64,000 nucleotides of DNA from Bacillota bacterium. GTDB lineage: Bacteria; Bacillota_I; Bacilli_A; Erysipelotrichales; Erysipelotrichaceae. Shown in pieces: positions 33,722 to 41,567 of the stretch (position 1 is its first letter; each line of letters opens with the position of its first letter). The notes under the pieces were generated by a model that was given only the letters and a program-made list of their open reading frames with translations, was not told the DNA's origin and did no database searches. The DNA lies in assembly GCA_023249475.1 (NCBI GenBank), contig JAHFCO010000003.1, positions 1-64,000 of the forward strand, in the 5' to 3' direction. The translations under genes and the position numbers were made by a program.

Positions 33722-34714
33722 ATGTTTACATTCAACACCGCCGAAGGGGCGACTTTACTCTCAGCGTTATCGATGTGGTTCGTGGTCTTCATTTCTTTGT
33801 TTATTTTCAATGAATTCGCCCGTCGCTGGAAACTTGCGGGGTTCTTCAGCTTCGTCATCCTTCCGGTCTTCCTGACCGTCCTCTGGATGACCGCGCTTAA
33901 GGAAACGACCTACACCGACTGGTTCCACTTGGCGAAAGTGTACTCCGCGACCGCCGGTTGCATCGGGTTCTGGTGCATCCGCCATGTCGTCAAGAAGGAT
34001 AAGAAAACCGGGGAAGTGCTTTGGCGTTTGGCGAACAATAAAATCGCCTTGTGCTTCCCTCCTCTGATCCTCGCCGTCAACATCCTGGAAGCCGTCATCC
34101 GCGATTTCGAAGTCGGGTCGATGTATTGGTTGGTGAATTCCGGGGCGATCGAAGGCGAAGTCGTCGGCGTGCTGGGCGGACCATGGAACTACATGAATGC
34201 CATCGCGGGGATTTTGAACATCATCACGATCACCGGCTGGTTCGGCATCGTCTTGCGTAAACAAACCAAGGGCGACGCAAGCAAAGACATGCTTTGGCCG
34301 GACATGCTGTGGTTTTGGATCCTGGCCTACGATGTCTGGAATTTCGTCTACACCTACAACTGCATCCCGACGCATTCCTGGTATGCCGGTCTGGCCCTTC
34401 TGATCGCGCCGACCCTCTGCGCCTTCACCCTCGGCAAAGGCGCTTGGCTACAACACCGTGCCCAGACCCTTGCGATCTGGTGCATGTTCGCCCAAACATT
34501 CCCGGCTTTTCAGGACCAGGGAAGATTCATGGTCAGTTCGACCTACAATCCGACGATCTATACGGCCTTGGGCGCTTTGTCCCTTGGCATCAACGTCGCC
34601 GTGTTCGGATTCATGATGTACCGTGTCGTGAAGACGAAACGCAATCCGTATCTTGGGGAATTGTATAGCGACATGAAGGAATATCGCGAAATCAAATCGC
34701 TTGCTGAAAACTAA
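33722..34714 (+). CDS. Polytopic membrane protein of unknown function (DUF5692-like)
   Basis: Integral membrane protein of 330 residues with eight or nine hydrophobic helices and unusually many Trp and Tyr residues (for example MLWPDMLWFWILAYDVWNF and TYNCIPTHSW). Conserved-looking His, Cys and Asp within helices could bind a metal or cofactor, but no known motif is evident. I believe it belongs to the family called DUF5692, with limited certainty. GGGGAAAG precedes the ATG at 33722. It is the last gene of the hypB cluster before a strong terminator. Confidence 0.65.
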   Translation: MFTFNTAEGATLLSALSMWFVVFISLFIFNEFARRWKLAGFFSFVILPVFLTVLWMTALKETTYTDWFHLAKVYSATAGCIGFWCIRHVVKKDKKTGEVLWRLANNKIALCFPPLILAVNILEAVIRDFEVGSMYWLVNSGAIEGEVVGVLGGPWNYMNAIAGILNIITITGWFGIVLRKQTKGDASKDMLWPDMLWFWILAYDVWNFVYTYNCIPTHSWYAGLALLIAPTLCAFTLGKGAWLQHRAQTLAIWCMFAQTFPAFQDQGRFMVSSTYNPTIYTALGALSLGINVAVFGFMMYRVVKTKRNPYLGELYSDMKEYREIKSLAEN

Positions 34715-34717
34715 GCG

Positions 34718-34744
34718 AAAAGGAATCCGTTGCGGATTCCTTTT
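34718..34744 (+). terminator. Terminator of the hypB cluster
   Basis: AAAAGGAATCCG (34718-34729) and CGGATTCCTTTT (34733-34744), 12 base pairs with a three-base loop. Confidence 0.88.
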
Positions 34745-34813
34745 CTTATGAAAACCCGTTTGTCCCGGATATGATACAATAGGGACGAACATTCAAATGA
34801 CCAAGGAGAACCG

Positions 34814-35839
34814 ATGAAGATAGAACGAACGCCCGAGATCGAAGCGTTCTTCAAACGATGCATGAACCGGCTTCGCAATGAAGAAAGCAACGATTTCCTG
34901 GGGATGCATGTGACACCGAGGAACGAGAAGAAGATTCAGAAGAAGATGAAACAAGCGGGGATCCCCGAGTTTTCAGGCGACGAAGCGACCTGGCCATCCT
35001 TGTTCATCAGCACCCAGGAATACCTTCAACGCCCCTACAACACCCAGATCCGACTCGATGCGATCCAAAGCGCCGGGTTCAAGTTCACACGTGAAACGCT
35101 GAGCGCCAACGAACTGTTCAACGTTTGCGCCATCCACCCCGATCCGCAACGGGAACTCAACGATTGGATGACCTTACGCGCCCTGGATCAACCCTACGAC
35201 GCGGTGTTCCTCTGGCAAGACGACGAAGTCTGGATGATGGATTCCCCCGCCGAAGCGAACACGAACGACCCCTATGCCAAGAAAGCCCACGGGAAAGTCG
35301 TCACCTTCGGTTTGGGGATCGGATACTTCGTCTACATGGCGATGCTGAATCCGGAGGTGACATCGATCACGGTCGTCGAAAAATCACAAGCCGTCATCGA
35401 ACTGTTCCAAACCTTCATCCAGCCGCAGTTCCCGACCACGATCCCATTGACGATCGTGGAAGGCGATGCCTTGGATTACTTCAACGAATCCTTTCTCAAC
35501 GGGTTCGATTCTGTCTATGTGGATATCTGGAAGTCCAACGACGACGGCTTGATCTGGGTCGAGAAGCTCTTGGAGCGATATCTTCCCCCTCTGGAAAAAG
35601 TGGATTTCTGGATCGAGTCCTCCATTTTCGAAGCCATGCACGCCCTTGTCTTCATGTATTTCCATGAACTGGCCCAGGGTCGCAAAGCCCATCACAACCA
35701 TCCGGTCTATCGGCGGATAATGAAGAAAATCGCGAAACATTTCGATTCGATCGACATCACGGTGAAGGATGTCGATACGATAAAAGATGCGATGTATGAC
35801 CCGCAGACGCTTCGCACGATCCTTTCCACGCGTATTTAA
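34814..35839 (+). CDS. SAM-dependent methyltransferase-like protein (spermidine-synthase-type fold)
   Basis: Cytoplasmic protein of 341 residues. The first 150 residues form an uncharacterised N-terminal region. A Rossmann-type methyltransferase domain follows, with motif I VVTFGLGIGYFVYMA near 165, the acidic residue of motif II in ITVVEKS near 190, and FDSVYVDIWKSNDDG near 233 at the motif IV position, as in polyamine synthases. The domain may therefore bind SAM or decarboxylated SAM. AAGGAGAA precedes the ATG, and an extended -10 TGATACAAT lies at 34772-34780. It stands alone between two terminated units. The substrate is unknown. Confidence 0.65.
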   Translation: MKIERTPEIEAFFKRCMNRLRNEESNDFLGMHVTPRNEKKIQKKMKQAGIPEFSGDEATWPSLFISTQEYLQRPYNTQIRLDAIQSAGFKFTRETLSANELFNVCAIHPDPQRELNDWMTLRALDQPYDAVFLWQDDEVWMMDSPAEANTNDPYAKKAHGKVVTFGLGIGYFVYMAMLNPEVTSITVVEKSQAVIELFQTFIQPQFPTTIPLTIVEGDALDYFNESFLNGFDSVYVDIWKSNDDGLIWVEKLLERYLPPLEKVDFWIESSIFEAMHALVFMYFHELAQGRKAHHNHPVYRRIMKKIAKHFDSIDITVKDVDTIKDAMYDPQTLRTILSTRI

Positions 35840-35882
35840 TTCGAAAATTCGACATTATAATCATTTTCAATAAAAAATCAAC

Positions 35883-35931
35883 AAAATCTTGCGATTTTCC
35901 ACTATGATTTTCATAAAATCTGTGCTACGAT
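35883..35931 (+). promoter_or_regulatory. Promoter of the riboswitch operon with two inverted repeats
   Basis: An extended -10 TGCTACGAT ends at 35931. Upstream lie two perfect dyads built from the same half site: AAAATC-TTGC-GATTTT (35883-35898) and GATTTT-CAT-AAAATC (35906-35920), the second over the -35 position. They look like binding sites for a dimeric regulator. Confidence 0.6.
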
Positions 35932-35949
35932 TCGCATGTAGAGAACAAT

Positions 35950-36038
35950 GAATGAAAAAGGCAAACTTATCGAAAGGTAAGGACGCAAAGCTAGAGGACC
36001 TCCGTCAGGTGGTAGCCAGTTACCAAAGTATTTGTTCT
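35950..36038 (+). promoter_or_regulatory. Cyclic-di-GMP-I (GEMM) riboswitch
   Basis: The conserved GEMM-I landmarks occur in order: GGCAAAC (35960-35966), GAAAGGTAAGGACGCAAAGC (35972-35991), then GGACCT...AGGT and GGTAGCCAGTTACC ending at 36024. The leader also offers an outer helix AGAACAA (35942-35948) with TTGTTCT (36032-36038), followed directly by T residues, and a competing AT-rich hairpin TCTTTTTTCT (36036-36045) with AGAAAAAAGA (36055-36064). This would allow ligand-dependent termination, though the sign of control cannot be told from sequence. Confidence 0.9.
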
Positions 36039-36127
36039 TTTTTCTATTTAAAAAAGAAAAAAGATCAACGGAGTCGAAGATTCGTTTGAAAATGATCATC
36101 GATCAACAGAGAAAGCGAGGATTCCAC

Positions 36128-37111
36128 ATGATCAAAAAACTATTCGCAGTCAGCATTTCCTTGGCCTTGGTGATGACATTGTTGGTGTATGCCTTTGTTT
36201 CCAGGGCGAGGGAGTCGGTCGCATCGGCGAGATCCGTCTATGCCATGGTGAGCGTCGACATCAACCCGAGTTTCGAATTCTATACGGATGTTTATGATAT
36301 CGTCGTCGAAATCAAAGCGCTCAACGACGACGCGCTGACTTTGGATGTGACGGGCTTGGTCGGTCTGCCGATCGAAGAAGCGATCGAGAAACTGATCATC
36401 ATCGCCACCGACGCCGGCTTCATCGTCAGTTCGGACACCTCCGACGACTATGTCATCGTGACGACCGTGATTCTGGATGAAGAGGAAGAGGACGACGAAG
36501 CGGAAGAAGAAGTGAAACAAGATTCGCTGGGACAGCGAATCCAGGCTGCGATCGCTGCGAGCGCAGACATCGAAGACACGACCGTCGTCGCCGTCATCAA
36601 GGCGACCTTACGCGAGAAATTCGAAGCGGAAGGAAAGAACGTCCCGTTAGGGCTCTATGTCATCAACGGGATGGTCGAAGTCGAAGGGGAATGGTTGAGC
36701 GTTTCCGAATTCGTCGCAAGCCAGAAGAACGTCGACCAGCTTGAAAAGAAAGCCGAACAAGTCTTGCGCAAACAAGACCGCTTCACCAGCCTGTGCGAGA
36801 AATTCATTTCGGCGCTTGAAGGTGTCGGGGTCGACACCACCCAGTACGTTACGCGATTAGCGACGGAAGGTGAAGACCTGGAAGCGCTGAAGGATGAATT
36901 GGAAGCATTGTGGGAGACGTATGATGTCGAAGAAGAGGAAGCGAAAGAAGAGAACGTCAAACCCGAAAAAGAGAAGACCAACAACGGGAAAGGCGATTCG
37001 AAGAAGAATAATGAAGACGAAGACGAAGACGAAGATGAAGATGATGATGATGCAGATGTAGATGCAGATGTAGATGCAGATGCAGATGAATCTGATACCG
37101 AGTCGGCATAG
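36128..37111 (+). CDS. RsgI-like ectodomain membrane protein with acidic C-terminal tail
   Basis: A 327-residue protein with an N-terminal membrane segment (about residues 5-25) and an exported remainder. Residues 35-120 match the middle domain of RsgI-type anti-sigma factors (MVSVDINPSFEFY... IEEAIEKLIIIATDAGF). The cytoplasmic anti-sigma domain that normally precedes the membrane helix is missing, and no sigI gene is near. A helical region follows, then a tail rich in Glu, Lys and finally Asp, with the repeat DADVDADVDADAD, which could bind calcium or cations. The start at 36128 follows GCGAGGAT; an upstream in-frame start would run into the riboswitch leader. Expression should depend on cyclic di-GMP. 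Confidence 0.75.
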   Translation: MIKKLFAVSISLALVMTLLVYAFVSRARESVASARSVYAMVSVDINPSFEFYTDVYDIVVEIKALNDDALTLDVTGLVGLPIEEAIEKLIIIATDAGFIVSSDTSDDYVIVTTVILDEEEEDDEAEEEVKQDSLGQRIQAAIAASADIEDTTVVAVIKATLREKFEAEGKNVPLGLYVINGMVEVEGEWLSVSEFVASQKNVDQLEKKAEQVLRKQDRFTSLCEKFISALEGVGVDTTQYVTRLATEGEDLEALKDELEALWETYDVEEEEAKEENVKPEKEKTNNGKGDSKKNNEDEDEDEDEDDDDADVDADVDADADESDTESA

Positions 37112-37152
37112 TCAAGCGAACGCTTGATGGATCCATGGATGAGGTGAACCGA

Positions 37153-38562
37153 ATGTCGAAACTGCTCAAAAAGAAAGTCATCGTTTTGACCGTCATACCG
37201 CTGATGATTCTCGCCGTTGTCTTTAGTCCGATTTTCGTCAAAGCCGTCAACGGAGAAGTCGATGTGTTCGAAATGGTGACGAATCTCTTTGGGAAAGTGG
37301 AGAAACAAGAAGAGAAGATCCGCAACCTTGAAGCGACCATCGAGGAATTGAAAGCGCAAATCAAAATCCAGGATCCCAAGACGCAAGAAACCGTGACGGT
37401 TCCCAAAGAACCCGAAGAAACGGAAAAGGAAGAAGAGAAGCCGGTCGTGGAAGAGAAAGAACCGGAAGAGAAGCCCGATCCCAAACCGGATCCGGCGCCG
37501 ACTTCGGAGTTGAAACTGCAAGTGAGCGTCAACGAAGGCTATTTGAAACTGAGCTGGACCAAGGAAAGCTCGTCCGACCTGCAGGGATACAAAGTCGTCA
37601 TTTCGAAGTCCAACCCTTCGCCATCCTATCCCAACGACGGCTATCTGAAGTGGATCACCGATCGTTCCATGAACTACCTCAAAGTCGACAACTCCGTGAA
37701 GTACAACGGAGGGGACTTCGGGGGATACCTCAAGCCGAACACCGCCTACTATTTTAGCATTACCTATGTTTACAACGATAAGAAAGTCACGACGGATCCC
37801 GTCAAAGTGACGACCCCGGCGAATCTCTCCGTACCGGAAACAAGCACGGATCTGAACCCGGATTCACTGCAGCTACAGGTGGTCGTCCGCGAAGGGGATG
37901 TGAAACTCCTTTGGACCAAGGAACCGAGTTCGAACCTGCAAGGTTATAAAGTCGTCATTTCACAGTCCAACAGCGAACCGAGCTATCCCGACGACGGGTA
38001 CTTGGCATGGATCACGGATCGTTCCATGAACTACTTTAAAGTCGACAACACGTCCGAATATCATGGCGGGGATATCGGGGGATATCTGAAAGCCAACACG
38101 GAATACTACTTCAGTATCACCTATGTCTACAACGACAAGAAGGTCACGACGGATGCGGTGAGAGTCACGACGCCCGCCGGCTTGTTGACGCATGAAGAAG
38201 AAACGACGTTATCGCAAGACGCCATCGCCTTGTCGATCGAGAGCGCGGATACCTATTTGAGACTGACCTGGACGGAAGAAACTTGTTCCTGTCTTCAAGG
38301 GTATAAGGTCGTCATCTCGAAATCGAATCCTTCGCCATCCTATCCCGACGACGGGTATTTGGCCTTCATCTCGGATTCATCCACCCATAGCTATGTCGTC
38401 GATAATTCCAATTACTATAACGGCGGGGATATCCTTGGCTATCTACAAGCCGATACCGCCTATTACTTCAGCATCACGTACATCTATGACGGAAAGAAGG
38501 TGACCAGCCCGACCCTCCAGTTCACAACCCCCCTGAATCTTGTCGTTCCAGTCACGTATTAA
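37153..38562 (+). CDS. Surface protein with coiled coil and three FN3-like repeats
   Basis: A 469-residue exported protein. A basic N-terminus and membrane helix (about residues 6-28) are followed by a coiled coil (about 45-75), a Pro/Glu/Lys-rich spacer (about 80-115) and three FN3-like repeats of about 120 residues each (about 118, 237 and 357 onwards). Every repeat contains LQGYKVVIS, SYP-DGYL, GGD-GGYL and YYFSITYxY, and the first two are very alike. The pattern suggests a stalked adhesin or ligand-binding protein. The ATG at 37153 follows GAGGTG; another ATG lies 18 bases upstream. It shares the riboswitch-controlled transcript with the RsgI-like gene. Confidence 0.75.
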   Translation: MSKLLKKKVIVLTVIPLMILAVVFSPIFVKAVNGEVDVFEMVTNLFGKVEKQEEKIRNLEATIEELKAQIKIQDPKTQETVTVPKEPEETEKEEEKPVVEEKEPEEKPDPKPDPAPTSELKLQVSVNEGYLKLSWTKESSSDLQGYKVVISKSNPSPSYPNDGYLKWITDRSMNYLKVDNSVKYNGGDFGGYLKPNTAYYFSITYVYNDKKVTTDPVKVTTPANLSVPETSTDLNPDSLQLQVVVREGDVKLLWTKEPSSNLQGYKVVISQSNSEPSYPDDGYLAWITDRSMNYFKVDNTSEYHGGDIGGYLKANTEYYFSITYVYNDKKVTTDAVRVTTPAGLLTHEEETTLSQDAIALSIESADTYLRLTWTEETCSCLQGYKVVISKSNPSPSYPDDGYLAFISDSSTHSYVVDNSNYYNGGDILGYLQADTAYYFSITYIYDGKKVTSPTLQFTTPLNLVVPVTY

Positions 38563-38577
38563 CCCTTTCTTTCATCT

Positions 38578-38614
38578 AAAAACCGCCCTTGCTCAACTCT
38601 CAAGGGCGGTTTTT
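38578..38614. terminator. Bidirectional terminator after the FN3-repeat gene
   Basis: AAAAACCGCCCTTG (38578-38591) and CAAGGGCGGTTTTT (38601-38614) form a 14-base-pair stem between convergent genes. Confidence 0.9.
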
Positions 38615-38628
38615 ATCAGGAATTTAAG

Positions 38629-39012
38629 TTATACCTTTTCGATGACGCGGATGAGCGTTTGCTCGATGTCCAACGCGAATTCGTCAAGCGACTTATTTTG
38701 AAGTTCGGCGATCATGCCGGAAGGTCGGATCATTTCGATCACGCCGACGCTGTCTTTCTCCCGTACGATCAGCTTGCAGGGAAGGAAGTAAACGACTCTG
38801 GGATCGAACCCGACCGCCTTGAAGGCTTCAAACGGGTTGCAAACCTCCAAGATCGTAAACTTCTCCGTCGCTTCCAACCCTTTTTCTTTGAATTTCTGCG
38901 GGAGGTCGATGGCGATCAACACGCCGAATTTCTCTTCCATCAGTCGATCTTTCAACATCGAGATCGTTTCCTCATAAGGTAGGTTTGTGGTACGTGCATA
39001 TTCTTGGATCAT
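38629..39012 (-). CDS. DUF302 family protein
   Basis: Small soluble protein of 127 residues that matches the DUF302 family: an N-terminal two-layer fold (YEETISMLKDRLMEEKFGVLIAIDLP) and the typical core LEVCNPFEAFKAVGFDPRVVYFLPCKLIVRE with conserved Cys and Pro residues. AAAGGAGAA precedes the ATG. Members occur in many bacteria and archaea without an agreed function. It is a single gene here. Confidence 0.85.
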   Translation of the reverse strand: MIQEYARTTNLPYEETISMLKDRLMEEKFGVLIAIDLPQKFKEKGLEATEKFTILEVCNPFEAFKAVGFDPRVVYFLPCKLIVREKDSVGVIEMIRPSGMIAELQNKSLDEFALDIEQTLIRVIEKV

Positions 39013-39104
39013 TGGATTCTCCTTTCGCTTCGTTTTTCTGACTCCATCATACCACGTTTACATCAAACATCGACTCGGATGACCAAGCGCCTGTTCAATG
39101 AGGA

Positions 39105-39133
39105 TTGACGCACGGTTAGCCGGATGATACGAT
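39105..39133 (+). promoter_or_regulatory. Promoter of the zinc-ribbon gene
   Basis: TTGACG (39105-39110), 17-base spacer, TACGAT (39128-39133) with a TGA extension just before it. Confidence 0.75.
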
Positions 39134-39169
39134 ATCCAAAAGTGGTCGAAAAAGAAAGGTGGAAAGAGG

Positions 39170-39547
39170 ATGAAAGCAAATCGTGTGATTGGGACGATTC
39201 TTGGGATACTATTGATCGTATTTGCGGTCGGGGCGTATTTATCGGATGAACCCTCATCCAAGACGGATACGGGAAGGATCGCGATTCTCGGTGCGTTCCT
39301 GTTTGGATTGTTTACGGTCGGAGGGAACCTGGGTTCATCCAAGGCGAAGCCACAAGTGAAACTACCCGAAACGAAGCCGGTGGTTGAAACCAAAAATTGC
39401 CCTTCGTGTTCAAAACCGGTTTCCGCCGACTTCACGGTCTGCCCGTATTGCGCAACTCCGTTGAAGCCGAAATGCCCGTCCTGCGGGAAAGAAGTGTCGA
39501 GCGATTTCAAACTCTGCCCGTATTGCGGGACGGATCTCAAGAAATAA
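39170..39547 (+). CDS. Membrane protein with two zinc ribbons
   Basis: A 125-residue protein: two N-terminal membrane helices (about residues 5-22 and 37-52) and a soluble C-terminus with two zinc-ribbon units, CPSC...CPYC and CPSC...CPYC (about residues 78-120). Such double zinc ribbons often act as protein interaction modules; the function here is unknown. GAAAGGTGG and AGAGG precede the ATG. Its TAA directly abuts the stop codon of the opposing lysR gene, with no space for a terminator between them. Confidence 0.75.
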   Translation: MKANRVIGTILGILLIVFAVGAYLSDEPSSKTDTGRIAILGAFLFGLFTVGGNLGSSKAKPQVKLPETKPVVETKNCPSCSKPVSADFTVCPYCATPLKPKCPSCGKEVSSDFKLCPYCGTDLKK

Positions 39548-40453
39548 TCATTCAAGCATCGAACGATTCAAGAGGTCGGCGTAGGACTTGACATAGTTCC
39601 AAAACAATCGGCCGGTCGGCGAGAGTTTGTGGTCTTTCATCTTGGTCAGACAGATGCTGCTCTCGATCGCCGGAGAGATCAAGACGCTGACGACTTCGGG
39701 ATGATTGAAATACTTGGCTTGATGTTTCATCAATAAAGAAACCCCGGCTCCCTGCGCGGTCAGGTCGAGGATGTTTTCCGGTCGATGCCCCGTATAGGTC
39801 ACATTCGGCGTGAACCCGGCATCGACACAGGCGTTGTAGCAATAACCATAGATCAGTGTTTTTTTGTCCAAGAAAAGGAAGTTTTCGTTTTTTAGTTGCG
39901 CTAAGGAGAGGGTTTCGTTCTTCGCCAACGGATGCGACTTCGGTAGGATCGCGCATAGCATGTCCGAACGATAGGTCAGGTATTCGAAACGGGAGGGTTC
40001 CTTGGGGAATTTCCGGGTGAACGCGATCTCGCAACTCCCGTCTTCCAGCATTTTCGGGATGTCCGTCCCCTCGTTTTCCGAGACGATCAGTTTGATGGCG
40101 GGGTGGTCCTTTTGAAACTTCGCGATGATCCCCGTGATATCGTATTGAGCCATGACCGGAATCGAAGCAATCAACAGTTGCTTCTTTTCTTTGTTGATGA
40201 AGTCATAGACGCTCGCCTGGATGTCATCGTTGATCTCGCATAATTGTTCGGCATAAGGCAAGAGGATCTTCCCGAACTCGCTGACGACGACGTTGCGGGT
40301 CGAACGGTCGAACAAGGCGACCCCGAGTTCTTTCTCCACGGCTTGGATGTGTTTGGAGAGGGAGGATTGGGAAATGCACAATTCTTCCGCCGCCAATGAG
40401 AAACTCCGGTGTCTGGCAATCGATGCGAATTCGATCAGGTAGTTGATTTCCAT
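39548..40453 (-). CDS. LysR family transcriptional regulator
   Basis: Regulator of 301 residues. The N-terminal winged helix has the LysR pattern (YLIEFASIARHRSFSLAAEELCISQSSLSKHIQAVEKELG), and the C-terminal part is a LysR-type ligand-binding domain. Start at 40453 (MEINYLIEF) after AAGGAC; a longer in-frame start lies in the operator region. It is divergent from a ribose-type ABC importer operon and probably controls it through the T-N11-A site at 40473. The inducer is unknown. Confidence 0.9.
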   Translation of the reverse strand: MEINYLIEFASIARHRSFSLAAEELCISQSSLSKHIQAVEKELGVALFDRSTRNVVVSEFGKILLPYAEQLCEINDDIQASVYDFINKEKKQLLIASIPVMAQYDITGIIAKFQKDHPAIKLIVSENEGTDIPKMLEDGSCEIAFTRKFPKEPSRFEYLTYRSDMLCAILPKSHPLAKNETLSLAQLKNENFLFLDKKTLIYGYCYNACVDAGFTPNVTYTGHRPENILDLTAQGAGVSLLMKHQAKYFNHPEVVSVLISPAIESSICLTKMKDHKLSPTGRLFWNYVKSYADLLNRSMLE

Positions 40454-40472
40454 GGAGAGGTCCTTTTTATAT

Positions 40473-40487
40473 ATTCCGTTATCGAAT
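40473..40487. promoter_or_regulatory. LysR-type T-N11-A operator
   Basis: ATTC-CGTTATC-GAAT, an inverted repeat that contains the T-N11-A pattern of LysR sites, between the lysR start and the divergent ABC promoter. Confidence 0.55.
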
Positions 40488-40507
40488 AAATAGTACCACA
40501 ATCGGAA

Positions 40508-40536
40508 TTGATAGTAAAGGTTTCGTCCCCTATAAT
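40508..40536 (+). promoter_or_regulatory. Promoter of the ribose-type ABC operon
   Basis: TTGATA (40508-40513), 17-base spacer, TATAAT (40531-40536). Confidence 0.85.
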
Positions 40537-40580
40537 CAAGGCATGAATACGCTTACAATTTCACCAATGAAGGAGGAGAA

Positions 40581-41555
40581 ATGATGAAAAAGATTCTAAG
40601 CCTGCTTGTCGTAGTGATGCTTTGCCTCTCCCTGGCTGCCTGCCAAAGTAAACCGCGCGTGGATATCGGGTATAGCGTACCGGATACGACCAATCCGTTT
40701 GTCGGTTGGTTGACCGGGGAAGTCAACACCCGTGCCGAAAAAGACGGATTGACCGTACAGATCGCCGATGCGGCGGGAAGCGCCACGAAACAACTCGAAC
40801 AAATCGAAAACTTCATCGCGATGAAGGTCAAAGTCATCGCCTTGATGCCGGTCGATCCCAACAACGTCCAAGCTGCGATCGAAAAAGCGCAGAAAGCCGG
40901 GATCAAAGTCTTGGTCGCCGGAACGGATACGGGTGTCTACGATGTCATGATGAACATGAACCAATACAATGCAGGTGAACAAATCGCCGAAATGGGCATC
41001 GATTGGTTGATCAAGACGTTCTCCGCCGACGGGACCGAAGCCGGATTGACCGTTCGCCCGAAAGTACTCGTCATCAAGCAAACCGGGACGATCGACTCGA
41101 CCAACCGCAGTAACGGGATCATCGACAAGATCAAAGCCTGGGGCAAGGCGGATGTCGTCGTCGCCCAAGGCGAATCCATTACTTCAGCGGAAGCGACCGC
41201 GGTCATGGAAAACATGTGGCAACAGAATTCGGACGCTTCCTTGATCTTGACCTACAACGCGGATTCGGCGTTGGGCGTCAACGAATACATCATGGGACAA
41301 AGCAGCGTCGACAAAGCGAAAATCGCCGTCTTCAGCGGAGACAACTCCGATCCGATCATGGAAGTCATCAATAAATCGCCAAGCAACGAATCGATCTTCC
41401 GCGGAACGATGTCGATCGTCGGTCCGACCATCGACGGGGTCCAGGTACCGCTACCCGATGCCACCTATCAGATCCTCAAGGGATTGGCCGATGGGACATG
41501 GGACAAAGGCGCCGTCATCACGGATGCGATCGCCAAGACCTTGCCGAGTAACTAA
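40581..41555 (+). CDS. Ribose-type ABC transporter substrate-binding lipoprotein
   Basis: Binding protein of 324 residues with lipobox LAAC (Cys21) and a Peripla_BP_4 fold, as in RbsB-like sugar-binding proteins. It shows the family start VDIGYSVPDTTNPFVGWL and the linker motif VIALMPVDPNN. The ligand is likely a sugar or related polyol, but the downstream genes contain no sugar kinase or isomerase, so specificity remains open. AGGAGGAG precedes the ATG. A hairpin separates it from the ATPase gene. Confidence 0.85.
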   Translation: MMKKILSLLVVVMLCLSLAACQSKPRVDIGYSVPDTTNPFVGWLTGEVNTRAEKDGLTVQIADAAGSATKQLEQIENFIAMKVKVIALMPVDPNNVQAAIEKAQKAGIKVLVAGTDTGVYDVMMNMNQYNAGEQIAEMGIDWLIKTFSADGTEAGLTVRPKVLVIKQTGTIDSTNRSNGIIDKIKAWGKADVVVAQGESITSAEATAVMENMWQQNSDASLILTYNADSALGVNEYIMGQSSVDKAKIAVFSGDNSDPIMEVINKSPSNESIFRGTMSIVGPTIDGVQVPLPDATYQILKGLADGTWDKGAVITDAIAKTLPSN

Positions 41556-41567
41556 GGGTTGAAGAAC

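Noticed and set aside
35856-35861. TATAAT as promoter of the riboswitch operon
   Set aside because: The hexamer 17 bases upstream is poor, and the extended -10 at 35923-35931 lies at the right distance from the aptamer.
37010-37100. Short tandem repeats that could suggest a CRISPR array or satellite
   Set aside because: They are codon repeats for Asp, Glu and Ala within the RsgI-like protein; no spacers are present.
36957-37532. Minus-strand Ser/Thr- and His/Leu-rich frames opposite the acidic tail
   Set aside because: They arise from the GAA/GAC/GAT repeat codons of the plus-strand gene.
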